From positions 180,641-244,640 of the forward strand of contig JAHQWK010000004.1 of NCBI GenBank assembly GCA_029856145.1: DNA of 64,000 nucleotides, read 5' to 3'. Below the pieces are notes generated by a model. That model saw nothing but the letters and a program-made list of their open reading frames with translations, made no database searches and was not told where the DNA came from. The DNA comes from Promethearchaeia archaeon. GTDB lineage: Archaea; Asgardarchaeota; Lokiarchaeia; Sigyniarchaeales; SOKP01. Position 1 is the first letter of the stretch, and each line of letters starts with the position of its first letter. A program made the translations under genes and the position numbers. Below are positions 26,724 to 37,333 of this stretch, one piece after another.

Positions 26724-27791
26724 TTAGAATTTTCTCTCTCTCACAAAATTTAATAAATCTTCATAGAATTCCATTTCAGATTGTTTAGTCTCACTTTTTA
26801 ACCTATTTAAAGATAATCTTGCTTCTTGAAAATACGAATTTGCTAAAGCTTTGCATGATTTAATGACATCTGCTTTAAGAAACAAATCTTTAACACTTTG
26901 AACATCTTTATTCGTCATATCTGGCTTTTCTATTAATTCCTCAAGTTTAATCTTTTCCCTATCCTCTAATTTATTCAAAGCATCAATCAGTAGACAAGTT
27001 TTCTTACCCTCTCTGATATCTCCATCTATTGGTTTACCAGTTACTTTTTCATCACCAAATGTTCCTAAGATATCATCAATTATCTGGAAAATAATACCAA
27101 GATTTATACCATAAATCGAAAGATTCTTTAATATCTTCTCATTAACTTTCGCATAAGTTGCACCAATTAAAATTGATTTTTCCAATAATGCTCCAGTTTT
27201 AAGTGAAATCATCCTAATATAATCTGAAATTGTAAGATCTTTCTGGTTCACCATATCAGTTTCAATTAGTACACCATTAGCAATATCAATAAATCCTTGT
27301 TCATAATATTTAATGGCATTTAAATTCAAATCATTATTAAAATTGTTAAAAAGATAAGCTTCTAATCCTAAAAAAAAAGCTGAATCCCCTCCAATAATTC
27401 CTATTGAATTACCAAAATCAATATCGTTCATTTTCTTCAAATTGTATCGTTGATGATAATTGCGGAATCTAAAGTGAAATGCAGGTTTTCCCCTTCTAAA
27501 ATTATCTTTATCGATAATGTCGTCATGGATCAATGAGGCATTATGAAGGAATTCCACCCCAACACTTGGTAAAACAATTTTTTCATCTATTTTCTCATTA
27601 AAAGCATTAAAGCTAGCAATACATAATAATGGCCTGATTCTCTTTCCACCTGATAGAAAGTAATCCTTTAATTCTGAGTAGTAATCCTTTAAAAATGGGT
27701 TTTTTTTACTATTCAGTTTCCTATCATAGATCGATTTTATCGCGTTATTTATCTTAGGAATATATTTCTTTGAGTATTCGATAAATTTCAT
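26724..27791 (-). CDS. Geranylgeranyl/farnesyl diphosphate synthase family
   Basis: 355 aa, trans-prenyltransferase. First Asp-rich motif in LIHDDIIDKDNFRRGKP, GGKRIRPLL upstream, and second Asp-rich motif FQIIDDILGTFGDEKVTGKPIDGD. It condenses IPP with allylic diphosphates to the C20 precursor of archaeal ether lipids. It lies within 1.5 kb of the mevalonate genes on the other strand and completes the local lipid-precursor set. Chain length cannot be set from the residues before the first motif with confidence. Confidence 0.92.
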   Translation of the reverse strand: MKFIEYSKKYIPKINNAIKSIYDRKLNSKKNPFLKDYYSELKDYFLSGGKRIRPLLCIASFNAFNEKIDEKIVLPSVGVEFLHNASLIHDDIIDKDNFRRGKPAFHFRFRNYHQRYNLKKMNDIDFGNSIGIIGGDSAFFLGLEAYLFNNFNNDLNLNAIKYYEQGFIDIANGVLIETDMVNQKDLTISDYIRMISLKTGALLEKSILIGATYAKVNEKILKNLSIYGINLGIIFQIIDDILGTFGDEKVTGKPIDGDIREGKKTCLLIDALNKLEDREKIKLEELIEKPDMTNKDVQSVKDLFLKADVIKSCKALANSYFQEARLSLNRLKSETKQSEMEFYEDLLNFVRERKF

Positions 27792-27951
27792 TGAGTATCA
27801 CGATTTTTTTATTAATACTGTATTTTATAGTCAGTATACTACATTTAATTTGCTAAAATAAAAGGAATTTCAGATTTTCAATACTCTTAACCATTAGAGA
27901 AAAAATTAAGATCTAATTTTTCATTAATTTGAAGTTTTAAATTTAATTAAA

Positions 27952-28869
27952 TCACCAAATTAATTCAAAAACAATTTTAAATGTAGCTATTATATGAGGT
28001 TGTAATGTAATTTCGAGCTTATTTTGTGCATAATTATTAACTTTTGCTTTAATATCATTTTTTGGTTTTTCTTCAAGAAAGTTTACAATTATAACATTTT
28101 TAATAGATATTTTCTCGTAAAATGTTAAAATCGCTTTTTGAGGAATAGAAGATATATTATAAAATCTTATAATAAGAGAATCTCCTTCTTCAGCTTGTTT
28201 TAATGCACTTAAAACGACACTTTTATTATCAATTTCAAGAAATCTAAAAATCGGTGGAAGGTAAGATTCAAATTGGTTCTTATTAGGTTTAAAAAGATAG
28301 GATAACACTCCAGTTGGCTTTAATACAACTTTATTTGACATTCTAAAGGGACTTTGAGCCATTGCTGGAAAGATTGGTTTAAGCGGATTGTTAAATTCCT
28401 TTCCTTTAAGGTGTACTTCTGAATCTAACCAGTTTGATTCTGATGAAGTAACTACTGCTAATTCAAATGAATATTTGCTGAGACATTGCGCACCTGGAGT
28501 ACTAAAACCTGGACCTGCATGAGACATTCTAGACGCAAAATCATCACGGGATAGCCACTCAATACATCGTAAAAGAGTTATTACAAATGTAATTGTATTA
28601 TCCTCATTTATTTTAGCTTCATATTCTGGCAAGCCCTTATTTAATACTGCAAAAGTGCTTGAATCATTACTAATGGAGACTTCTAAATTATCCTCTAAAG
28701 GAATGGTTTGGCCATCTAATACAAAATTACTATATTCAGGATCAGTTTTTAGAATATCCAATAATTTATCCATCATAATTACAAGCCTAGCTCGAAATTC
28801 TTGAAAAGTGAGATACCACTCTCTATCCCAATGAGTTTCTGGAACGATTATGATATTATTTGCTTTCAT
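27952..28869 (-). pseudogene. GH38 alpha-mannosidase with large internal deletion
   Basis: 305 aa, against roughly 800-1000 for the family. Residues 8-60 are the GH38 N-terminus (PETHWDREWYLTFQEFRARL and FVLDGQTIPLED). The text then jumps to the C-terminal beta-sandwich domains (FEAVVTSSESNWLDSE-like region, then NKVVLKPTGVLSYLF). The catalytic nucleophile region and bundle domain are absent, so hydrolysis is not expected. The deletion is in frame and the remaining frame is open, so a short product may still be made. Upstream of it is a phosphodiesterase gene on the same strand. Confidence 0.75.
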
Positions 28870-28950
28870 TCTTATTGTACTCGAAAATAATTTGTTCTTT
28901 TCTTTATTAATAATTATTTAATTTACTTCTATAAGAATTTAAAATCTCAA

Positions 28951-30477
28951 TTAATTGGCATCTAATATAGATTTACCAATTACACTTGTGTTTGGTTTTA
29001 TTCCTAATAAATCCAATAAAGTTGGAACCATATCTGTTGTTTTACAATATGATAATTCTTTTGATGGAATTTCTAGAGAACCACCAATAATAAAAGGGAC
29101 AATCATCGACTCTCTTAGTCCATTATCATGAGAGTATGGTGAATCACCAACTGTTTTTCCATGTTCATAGTTGAAGTAATAATCACCTAAAGTCGAGACT
29201 ATAATATCACAAGATCGAGGATTTTTGAAATAACGTGGAATTTGATCAACTATCATTGGAAAATTAATCTGATTTGTAGCTTCTAACCATTCATCTATGG
29301 TATGAAATTTATTATCAAGAATCCTGGCTGACTTCTCAATCTCGCTGTATTTATAAAAATCATCTCCATCAAAAGTAAATCTTGTTTTTTGTTCTTTACC
29401 AAAACCCTGGTATTCTATCATTCCATTCATTCTTTTTTCAGAGCTCTTTTCTCGATATTCAATGTGAATTATTCCCTTTTCTGGCTTATTATTATCTTCT
29501 CTATAATACATATATTTAACACCTGGAATTTCCCAAAGAGTATCAATAAGGTTCAATTCATGCTTTCCAACACCATTAGGTTTGAATTTTTGCATCTGTT
29601 GAATCGAGGGATGATGATGCCAAGTATCTCCTGGAAAATTAAAAAAGCCAACTGAACCAAAATTGCAATCAAAATCTCCGATCCCTTTCTCAGGAACGTA
29701 TGGTTTTAACCCTTTTTTTTGAAAAAATGGTTCGAGGTCAAATAATTTTTTTGCTTTAAAATTACCATGGTCAGAAATTATCCCAATTGCCGTACTATCA
29801 TAATATCCCGTTTTTTTTAAAGTATTCATTAAAAACCCTAGATATTTATCACACTCAATTATTAGGTTGATATAATCTTGATGGTCAAAACCTTTTTTAT
29901 GCATAATTTCATCTGTATGAGGGACATAACCTACAGTTATTAACGGAACTTCTTTATTTGCATAATAATTCCCAGGATTTTGAAAAACGTCAGAAATATT
30001 TTTAAAAATAGGCTCCACATCAAAAAAATTTTCTGCAAGTACAAAATAAGCTCCACGATATAAAAAACATGTAGAACTCAACATGTTTCCTTCAGGTGGT
30101 TGTTCAAAAATAGTTTTGACATTTTTTCCAATATCTTTATTTACTTTAAGTACATATTTCCTATCTCCATAATTTCGAATGAAGGGAAACTTTTTACTCG
30201 TTGATGGAGGGTCCATTCTATTAACCCAATGATACATTGGAATTCCACTTCCTTCCTTAGGAAAATACCCTGAATAAGCACCTGTTACAATGTTTCCATA
30301 ACAAGGAAATGTAATGGCAGGATAAGATGTAACACAATTAAAACATTTAATCCCATCTTCAGCAATTTTTGCTATATTTGGAAGCCTTCCTTCCTTCATC
30401 AAGTTAAATAAATGCTCAGCGCGAACATCATCAAGGATGATTAATATAACTTGATTAACTTTATTGCTTCGACTCAT
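28951..30477 (-). CDS. Nucleotide pyrophosphatase/phosphodiesterase-type phosphohydrolase
   Basis: 508 aa, alkaline phosphatase superfamily. Metal ligand Asp in LIILDDVRAEHL, nucleophile Thr region TSYPAITFPCYGNIVTG, VGYVPHTDEIMHKKG, and ISDHGNF with later YSHDNGLRE as the remaining ligands. These define an autotaxin/NPP or phosphopentomutase-like hydrolase. No signal peptide seen, so likely cytosolic. Substrate unknown; it would hydrolyse phosphodiesters or phosphomonoesters. Confidence 0.85.
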   Translation of the reverse strand: MSRSNKVNQVILIILDDVRAEHLFNLMKEGRLPNIAKIAEDGIKCFNCVTSYPAITFPCYGNIVTGAYSGYFPKEGSGIPMYHWVNRMDPPSTSKKFPFIRNYGDRKYVLKVNKDIGKNVKTIFEQPPEGNMLSSTCFLYRGAYFVLAENFFDVEPIFKNISDVFQNPGNYYANKEVPLITVGYVPHTDEIMHKKGFDHQDYINLIIECDKYLGFLMNTLKKTGYYDSTAIGIISDHGNFKAKKLFDLEPFFQKKGLKPYVPEKGIGDFDCNFGSVGFFNFPGDTWHHHPSIQQMQKFKPNGVGKHELNLIDTLWEIPGVKYMYYREDNNKPEKGIIHIEYREKSSEKRMNGMIEYQGFGKEQKTRFTFDGDDFYKYSEIEKSARILDNKFHTIDEWLEATNQINFPMIVDQIPRYFKNPRSCDIIVSTLGDYYFNYEHGKTVGDSPYSHDNGLRESMIVPFIIGGSLEIPSKELSYCKTTDMVPTLLDLLGIKPNTSVIGKSILDAN

Positions 30478-30596
30478 CTTAATCTAAAATTTGATAATAA
30501 TTTATATAAATTTAAAATAAAATATTGTTGTATAGAATTTGAATTTTTAATTATTAAATATTAACAAGAAATAATAAGAAAAACAATAAAGTGATA

Positions 30597-31661
30597 ATGG
30601 AAACAACTCATAAGGTATATTTTAAAGATTCTTCTAATTTGTCTGAGGTTGAATCAGATTCCATAGATTTAATGATAACCTCACCCCCATATCCAATGAT
30701 TGAGATGTGGGATTCATTATTTTCTTCTTTAAATGGTGAGATTAAACAAACCCTTGAAGATAAGGATGGTAAGAGAGCATTTAATTTAATGCATCAAGAG
30801 CTAGATAAAGTGTGGATTGAAGTTACACGGGTGTTAAAAATAGGAGGAATAGCTTGTGTAAATATTGGAGATGCCACAAGAAAAATCGGTAAGACTTTTC
30901 AATTATTTCCTAATCATGTTAAAATAACTAATTTTTTCCAAGAAAATGATTTTATTGAATTACCGTGCATTTTATGGAGAAAACCAACAAATAGTCCAAA
31001 TAAATTCATGGGTTCCGGCATGCTCCCTCCAAATGCATATGTTACTCTTGAACATGAATATATTTTAATTTTTAGAAAAGGTTATATTAAACGAAAAATG
31101 CCACCGAAATCGGAAAATAGATATAATAGCGCTTTTTTCTGGGAAGAGAGGAACAAATGGTTTTCAGATGTGTGGGAGGACGTAAGAGGGATTTCTCAGA
31201 ATTTAAATGAAAACAATATTAATCAAAAGAATATAAGGAAACGATCAGCAGCTTTCCCTTTAGAAATCCCTTATCGCTTAATTAATATGTTTTCATTATA
31301 TGAAGATATGGTTTTAGACCCGTTCTGGGGAACAGGAACAACCTCATTAGCTGCCATGATCTCTGCAAGAAATTCAATTGGGTATGAAATCAATTCTAAA
31401 TTCATGGGATTGTTTAAAAAAAATATGGGTAAGCTTAGAAAATTAAATAATGAAATAAATAATAATAGATTACATCAACATCTTGAATTTATTAAGCATT
31501 ATAGGAATAAGGTTAAAGATATTAAATATAACTCAGCTCTCTATAAATTTCCAGTAATTACGAAACAGGAAATAGATGTTTTATTATATTGTATAAAAAA
31601 TTATAGTGAAGATGAGAATAAATTTATTCTAAACCATCAAAAATTTGAATTTGCACAATAA
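30597..31661 (+). CDS. DNA methyltransferase (SPPY type, N4-cytosine or N6-adenine)
   Basis: 354 aa from ATG 30597 (GTG at 30591 also possible). Catalytic motif TSPPYPMIEMW near the N-terminus and the AdoMet site VLDPFWGTGTTSLAAM near residue 240 give the beta-class order. SPPY is typical of N4-cytosine enzymes. No restriction endonuclease is adjacent, so it may be a solitary methylase or work with the methylase at 34104. A short helical tail follows the catalytic core. Confidence 0.88.
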   Translation: METTHKVYFKDSSNLSEVESDSIDLMITSPPYPMIEMWDSLFSSLNGEIKQTLEDKDGKRAFNLMHQELDKVWIEVTRVLKIGGIACVNIGDATRKIGKTFQLFPNHVKITNFFQENDFIELPCILWRKPTNSPNKFMGSGMLPPNAYVTLEHEYILIFRKGYIKRKMPPKSENRYNSAFFWEERNKWFSDVWEDVRGISQNLNENNINQKNIRKRSAAFPLEIPYRLINMFSLYEDMVLDPFWGTGTTSLAAMISARNSIGYEINSKFMGLFKKNMGKLRKLNNEINNNRLHQHLEFIKHYRNKVKDIKYNSALYKFPVITKQEIDVLLYCIKNYSEDENKFILNHQKFEFAQ

Positions 31662-31758
31662 ATAGATAAATTGTTTAAATCCTTCCTCGAGCAGAGCATT
31701 CATCAAATAACTTTCCTTAAAAGGGTTTTTTTATTTGAGTCATTATTTTGGATTTTTT

Positions 31759-32622
31759 TTATTCACAATCTTCTTCGGCTTGCTGGAGATTAATCTTTAT
31801 AAAACCTGCTTCCTGAAGATTCCTTTGTTCAGATTTCACTGATCTATTTACCTGATGTAAATGTTTCATAGCATTTTTTTTTCCTTCTTTGATATTTTCA
31901 ATTAGTTCTTCTTTGCTAAAACCACCAGAAATAACAAGAGCTGTTTGAAAAGAATGATCAGGTTCTAAAGTCATAAATTCAATTTGCATAGCAGATAATA
32001 TTTCTCCTTGTCCTTTATATATAGTATTTGAAAGGTTCATAGTCTTTCTATCGATTTTGAAATCTTTTGTTAGACATGACTCGTAGTTTGTTGATTTTGA
32101 TAGAGGAGAAAACCCACCATATAAACCCGTATTATCATATTGGTAAATAACGTCACTTTCTTCATCATAGTCGGATAGATCATTATCATAACCCATAAGT
32201 CCATTTATATCAAAATCAAAAACAAAATACATTGAAAAATCTTTCAATGCAAAATCTGAAATGTTTTTAATCGTGAAAAAAGTACTAATGTAGGGTATGT
32301 GAGGTGGATTGAAAATGTCTTTGTACACACGAACGAATTGTTTTTTTTCTATTGGGATCGATTTCAAATTTTGTTCTTGAGACAATTTCTTAAAATACTC
32401 TGTAATATTAAAATCTAAAGTAATTCTACTTATAGCAGTCCCCGTACGAGTATTTACCATATTGTATATCGGTGTTGGCTCGATATTTTTGAGAATCACT
32501 GGAATTGTTCCAATTTCTTTCCCTTCTAGTGTAAAGCTAAACCAAGGACCAGTTAATTCTTGTTCACTAAGATATACAAGATACTTTCCTTTGTATGTCA
32601 GTTCTTTAATTGAAAATCCCAT
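31759..32622 (-). CDS. Beta-rich protein, unknown function
   Basis: 287 aa, no membrane segment or catalytic motif recognised. It is dominated by predicted beta strands with conserved-looking runs such as FFTIKNISDFALKDFSMYF and YQYDNTGLYGGFSP. The C-terminus ends in an acidic AEEDCE. It is upstream of nothing on its strand within 100 nt and downstream of the roadblock-GTPase gene. Confidence 0.6.
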   Translation of the reverse strand: MGFSIKELTYKGKYLVYLSEQELTGPWFSFTLEGKEIGTIPVILKNIEPTPIYNMVNTRTGTAISRITLDFNITEYFKKLSQEQNLKSIPIEKKQFVRVYKDIFNPPHIPYISTFFTIKNISDFALKDFSMYFVFDFDINGLMGYDNDLSDYDEESDVIYQYDNTGLYGGFSPLSKSTNYESCLTKDFKIDRKTMNLSNTIYKGQGEILSAMQIEFMTLEPDHSFQTALVISGGFSKEELIENIKEGKKNAMKHLHQVNRSVKSEQRNLQEAGFIKINLQQAEEDCE

Positions 32623-32788
32623 TACATAGCCTTGAGCGTTTCAAGTTGCAACTACATCATGCCAAATAATTTTAAGTACTATTTTTTTTAACCTCCTTCA
32701 AATTATTTTAAATTATTATATTTTATATAGATAGTTTATCAATTATTAAAAAAAATAAGAATTCATAAAAAAGTTTGTAATGAATGTA

Positions 32789-33772
32789 TTAAAGGTTTTC
32801 TACAACTCTATACGCAATATATAAGAAAGCATCATTAACATTCTCACCCGTTAAAGCTGATGTAAGAATATAATGAAAACCAAATTCGTTAGCAACCTCC
32901 TTTATCTCTTCTTCACTTATTACAATTTCATCCACTAGATCTGATTTGTTTCCCACAATTACTACAGGGATCGTTCTTTTAAGTGTTTTTTGAATCTCAT
33001 TATACCATTTTTCAATACTTTTTAGATTATTTGGACGAGTTCTATCTACAACTATGAATGCGGCATTAGCTCCGTTATAGAATCTTGCTCTATTCAAGTC
33101 AAATTGACTTTGGCCTCCAATATCCCATATAATAAAATTCAATTTTGTCTTTTCGCTTAAAATTACCGTTTTTTTGCTTAATTGGACTCCGATTGTACTA
33201 ATATAGTCTTTCTCGAATCTATTTTTGATAAATCGTCTAATTAATGATGTTTTACCAACCTGATAATCTCCCGTTAATATTAATTTATTTGAATATTCTC
33301 CTGCTAAATTTGGAAGTTGACCTCCTCGAGTTTTTGACAATGCTTTTATAATCTCAGGTATCTTTGGTGATACAAATTGATTTCCAAGTAAAATAAGTTC
33401 AATTTTAGAAGCTATATGTTCAGAATAAACCTTTAATTCAATATCCGCTGTGGATTGATCTGCTACTGTTGATAAAATTGAATTTGGCCCCATTGAACTA
33501 AAAATAAACTTCTTATCCCCTGTCTCTGTGATATTAAAGAAACTATCTGTTGTTCCAAACTCGGCTTTAATTCTATCTATGTAAGCCTGATCTAGCGTGG
33601 CTGATAATGCTCCAATTATTGCATCTGATTCCTCCTTATTTTCTTGCTTAGACTCTGAAGCGATAATAAATCCGTTTCTATCACATATAGCCACTCCTAA
33701 AATACCTTCCACTTCATTAAAATAATTTTTTAAAATTTCTTTTAACAGATTAGTACTTTGAAGCCGTTCCAT
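32789..33772 (-). CDS. Roadblock-Rab-like GTPase fusion
   Basis: 327 aa. Residues 8-125 form a roadblock/LC7 domain (VEGILGVAICDRNGFIIAS, then LSTVADQSTADIEL). Residues 155-325 are a Ras/Rab-like GTPase: GDYQVGKTSLIRRF, switch 1 STIGVQ, WDIGGQSQFD, VGNKSDL and TSALTGENV. Roadblock proteins often regulate small GTPases (MglB/MglA); here regulator and switch are one chain. No C-terminal Cys for lipidation, so membrane association would need a partner. Architecture is characteristic of Asgard genomes. Confidence 0.93.
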   Translation of the reverse strand: MERLQSTNLLKEILKNYFNEVEGILGVAICDRNGFIIASESKQENKEESDAIIGALSATLDQAYIDRIKAEFGTTDSFFNITETGDKKFIFSSMGPNSILSTVADQSTADIELKVYSEHIASKIELILLGNQFVSPKIPEIIKALSKTRGGQLPNLAGEYSNKLILTGDYQVGKTSLIRRFIKNRFEKDYISTIGVQLSKKTVILSEKTKLNFIIWDIGGQSQFDLNRARFYNGANAAFIVVDRTRPNNLKSIEKWYNEIQKTLKRTIPVVIVGNKSDLVDEIVISEEEIKEVANEFGFHYILTSALTGENVNDAFLYIAYRVVENL

Positions 33773-33919
33773 TGGTATTCAACTTTTTTTTAAATTACTA
33801 TATTCTTAGATAATATAAAAATAATATAAATATAGGTATTTGGATAATATTAAAGTCATATCTAAGTCCAGTTCTACATACCATTCTATTTTAAATTCAT
33901 TTATTATCTTTTTTCAATC

Positions 33920-34087
33920 ATGATAGACACATCATCTCGTGATTCTGATATCATAAAATATGAAGAAAATATAGCCCAACTCTTAGACAGAGCAGTAAAA
34001 CTCTTTAGAAGAACTAATTTAAATGAATTAGCGGATAAATGGGATAAAATATTAAAGACTTACGATTCCAAAAAGAGATCTCATTAA
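33920..34087 (+). CDS. Small helical protein, 55 aa
   Basis: ATG at 33920. The product is almost entirely helical (IIKYEENIAQLLDRAVKLF, then ADKWDKILKTY) and ends in a basic KKRSH. No family recognised. It sits between two minus-strand genes and converges with the DNA methylase gene at 34104, 16 nt away. Confidence 0.45.
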   Translation: MIDTSSRDSDIIKYEENIAQLLDRAVKLFRRTNLNELADKWDKILKTYDSKKRSH

Positions 34088-34103
34088 ACCAAGCGATTAA
34101 ATT

Positions 34104-36017
34104 TTAATTATTAAGAGTTTTCAAATAATTCAGGATGTATTTTCGGTTATTATCAGTAATCTCATATAAATTAAAAACTAATAAATCGATGGTTTCTTGG
34201 AGATGTTCCAATTCATCAAAGTTTTCTAAAATGAGTTTAACATTTTCTATTATTTTTTTAGCATTCTCTTTTTCTTTATTAGAAATAGGAACTTTAATCG
34301 GAAAATCTTCTATTTTTTCTATTAAAATTCTTGGAAATAATTTTTTATAAGTTCCAAAGGATTTAATGAAGAAATATGAGAAAAGCATTGAATTTAAAAG
34401 CCCTAATAAATAAAAATTATTAAATTCAGAAATAGGGGATTGTTTGATTCTTAAATTATAAAAAGATTGAGAAGTTAGTGATAAATTCTTATCATATGTA
34501 GCACAAATTTTACTATTTTGGCTTAATTGTCTTATTATTATGCGATCTTCATAAAGGCTAAACTCTTTATAATTTATTCCGACTTTAGAAGTATCAATAT
34601 ATTTGTATTGAGTTATCTGATAACGGATTATAGAATATAGAAATAATTGAAAATTATCTTTTGTCGCATTTGAAGGAATTGCTTCATAAACTATGTTTTC
34701 ACTATTCTTTTCATTTAGAGGTGAGTTACATATATGACATTTTAATTTCTTTTGAGGAATTGGCAAATATTTATTACATATTTTACAAAATATTATCTTT
34801 CCTTTTTTAGTTAGCTCAACTCCCCTACCTAATACTAGTTTAATATTATATTTCTTTGATAAATCCTTTAATTTCAGAAATTTTGTGCTTAATTGCTCAA
34901 GAATTAATATATCAATTTCATTTAAATGGATTAAAAATTTATAATTCCACTTTTCTATAATATTTTGGGGGATAGATTCTTCGTGTTGATTTAACACTTT
35001 TAATTTGATATAGTTACTTTTTCTTTCTGATATATCATCTTCCTTTTCTAAAATTATAATAATATTTGAAACAACAGGATCACTGAATTTTGGGCCTGTA
35101 TGATAAATTTCTTTAATTTTTGTAGAATTATATATATATTTCCTAAGAATTGACCGATTTGAAAGAGCTAAAAGTGAATCTGGGACGATATAACCTAACA
35201 TGCCCCCTTTTTTCAAAATCTTTATTCCAAGTTCCATAAATATCTGATAATAATCGTATTGACCATCATTAGTTTCAAAATTAGATGTTTCAATAATTTG
35301 CCTTTGATCTAAGGGAATATCTCTTATAAATAAATAGGGAGGGTTTCCTACTACATAATCATACTTTTTTTCACTGTCAATCATTAATGTGTTAAAATTT
35401 TTTATATTGAACCATGGTAGATGATAGTTTGGCTCAAAAGATAAAATCAAATTTAATAATTCGAATAAAGTGAAATGAATATTAATCTGACATAAAATAC
35501 AAGCAATTGGATTAATATCTATGCCAAAAATACTCTTTTTAACTATTGAAATTATACCTTTAGCTTCTTCAACTGTTAATTCAGAAATTATTTCTCGTTT
35601 ATAAATTCTAAGACATCTTTCAATCAAAATTCTAATTGCCTGGATGATAAAACTTCCAGAACCACAGCTAATATCAATTAATTTTTTTGTTTCAATCTGC
35701 TTAAGGTAATTATAATCTACAGCATCTAAGATATATTTAACTACAGGAGAGGGAGTATAAAATTCACCAAGTTTTTTTTTCTCTTTATGATTTCGCGTCT
35801 TTTCATATATCTTACTAAACACATCAAAAGTAATATCATATAAATCAAAGGAGATACTATCTTTTATGGTATTTTCGGCATTATTAAATGAACCAAGACT
35901 TTCAATTATTCTATTTAGGAAAACATCGCCATTATGATTATTCAAGCTAACTTTATGAAATTGTTTTAAATTTCCAATAACATTTTCCTTTTCCAGATAA
36001 TCAATAAAATCTTGCAT
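34104..36017 (-). CDS. TaqI/Eco57I-like N6-adenine DNA methyltransferase
   Basis: 637 aa. N-terminal KKLGEFYTPSPVVKYILD, AdoMet motif LIDISCGSGSFIIQAI, DINPIACILCQIN, and catalytic NPPYLFIRD place it in the gamma-class Type I/IIG N6-methylase group. A zinc-ribbon-like segment (CKICNKYL and CHICNSPL) and a C-terminal target-recognition-like region follow. No nuclease domain is visible, so it is a methylase rather than a full Type IIG enzyme. It could belong to a defence system whose other parts lie outside. Confidence 0.88.
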   Translation of the reverse strand: MQDFIDYLEKENVIGNLKQFHKVSLNNHNGDVFLNRIIESLGSFNNAENTIKDSISFDLYDITFDVFSKIYEKTRNHKEKKKLGEFYTPSPVVKYILDAVDYNYLKQIETKKLIDISCGSGSFIIQAIRILIERCLRIYKREIISELTVEEAKGIISIVKKSIFGIDINPIACILCQINIHFTLFELLNLILSFEPNYHLPWFNIKNFNTLMIDSEKKYDYVVGNPPYLFIRDIPLDQRQIIETSNFETNDGQYDYYQIFMELGIKILKKGGMLGYIVPDSLLALSNRSILRKYIYNSTKIKEIYHTGPKFSDPVVSNIIIILEKEDDISERKSNYIKLKVLNQHEESIPQNIIEKWNYKFLIHLNEIDILILEQLSTKFLKLKDLSKKYNIKLVLGRGVELTKKGKIIFCKICNKYLPIPQKKLKCHICNSPLNEKNSENIVYEAIPSNATKDNFQLFLYSIIRYQITQYKYIDTSKVGINYKEFSLYEDRIIIRQLSQNSKICATYDKNLSLTSQSFYNLRIKQSPISEFNNFYLLGLLNSMLFSYFFIKSFGTYKKLFPRILIEKIEDFPIKVPISNKEKENAKKIIENVKLILENFDELEHLQETIDLLVFNLYEITDNNRKYILNYLKTLNN

Positions 36018-36232
36018 ATAGAATTGAAACTTGAGACCCTTTTTTTAAAATTAAATTATAAGAATATTTCTTTTTTATTATTTGTAATTTAATAGTAGAA
36101 ATTAAATATTGAGACAATGTTATAAAATTGAATAAAATACAAATTGAGAAATAAGATTCTTAAATATATCAAATTTAAATAATATTAACCTATATGTTTT
36201 TTGTCTGAGTAAAAGGAATTCATAGATGAATT

Positions 36233-37333
36233 ATGATAATCGATATATTTCTGATCATAGTTTCAATAATCATTTCTATGATTGGGCTTTCTTTTCTTTA
36301 TTTCAATCGCAGAAATTTCGGTAGTAAACTAAATGTCTTTTTAAACGGCTCAATTTATTTATTTTTGGGGATGCTATTTTTCACATTTTTCTTTTTATCC
36401 GCAGAGACTTATTTTACAGAAGATATTGTACTCGCATTGTGGTATCTCTCAATATTTTTTTGGGTTTTTTCTTTAAGTATGTTGAGTCTTATTCATAGCT
36501 TTGTAATTATTTTCGAAAAGAAAGCAGTTTTTTCAATGCTTTTTTATTCACTAATGATCGGGATAATTTTGGGGTTGTTATTCATTCCCGATTCATTTAC
36601 AATTAATTTAAATAATGGATTCTATAGTTTTATATTTCAGAACATGATACTCTTGTATTTTCTACTAAGTTATAATTCTATTATAATTGGTGTAATGTGC
36701 TATAATCTTATAAAAAATTATTTCCGTATTCGAGATAATAAATCAAGAAAAATGGTAATTATTCTTACCTTTGAATTTTGTCTTATTACAATTTTATATT
36801 CTGTTTATATTATATCGCAAAACATCATAATCAGGTATTTTTATGGTGCTCTTTATTTAGTCGGTGCAATTTTTGCGTCCTATTATTTAATTAAAAAGCC
36901 TTTTCTATTCATTGAACTAACTAATAAGATCTATGATTTTATTATCTTTCATAGAAGTGGAATTCTTCTTTATTCATATAATTTCGAGACTGGAGAAGAA
37001 ACAGACGAATCTCTCTTAAAAGGGTCTATACTTATAGGAATTAATCATATTCTTTCAAATTTTATTAATAAAAAAGATCAATTAGGTCTCATTAAAATGC
37101 AGAATAGAGATATTATATTTGAATATGATATTAATCATGGTTACGCTCTATTATTAACTACTAATCATAAAAATGCTTTTATCGATAAAGCCGTGAGCAA
37201 TTTTATGAAAAAATTCACAGGCTTAAATAAAGAAAAATTGAAGAATCTGACTGGTCTTATTGATGTCTCAGAATTTAGAAATGCAAAAGACATGATATTA
37301 GAATTTTTTGAGCCTTTTATAATAAAAGGTTAA
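36233..37333 (+). CDS. Seven-TM protein with cytosolic longin-like domain, copy 1
   Basis: 366 aa. Seven hydrophobic segments fill residues 1-225. The remaining 140 residues form a soluble domain opening with FIIFHRSGILLYSYNF, a helix (ILIGINHILSNFI), strands and a C-terminal helix, resembling a longin/roadblock fold. The gene at 37539 is a tandem paralogue with the same layout. A membrane sensor or scaffold that presents a GTPase-interacting domain to the cytosol is a reasonable inference. Confidence 0.65.
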   Translation: MIIDIFLIIVSIIISMIGLSFLYFNRRNFGSKLNVFLNGSIYLFLGMLFFTFFFLSAETYFTEDIVLALWYLSIFFWVFSLSMLSLIHSFVIIFEKKAVFSMLFYSLMIGIILGLLFIPDSFTINLNNGFYSFIFQNMILLYFLLSYNSIIIGVMCYNLIKNYFRIRDNKSRKMVIILTFEFCLITILYSVYIISQNIIIRYFYGALYLVGAIFASYYLIKKPFLFIELTNKIYDFIIFHRSGILLYSYNFETGEETDESLLKGSILIGINHILSNFINKKDQLGLIKMQNRDIIFEYDINHGYALLLTTNHKNAFIDKAVSNFMKKFTGLNKEKLKNLTGLIDVSEFRNAKDMILEFFEPFIIKG

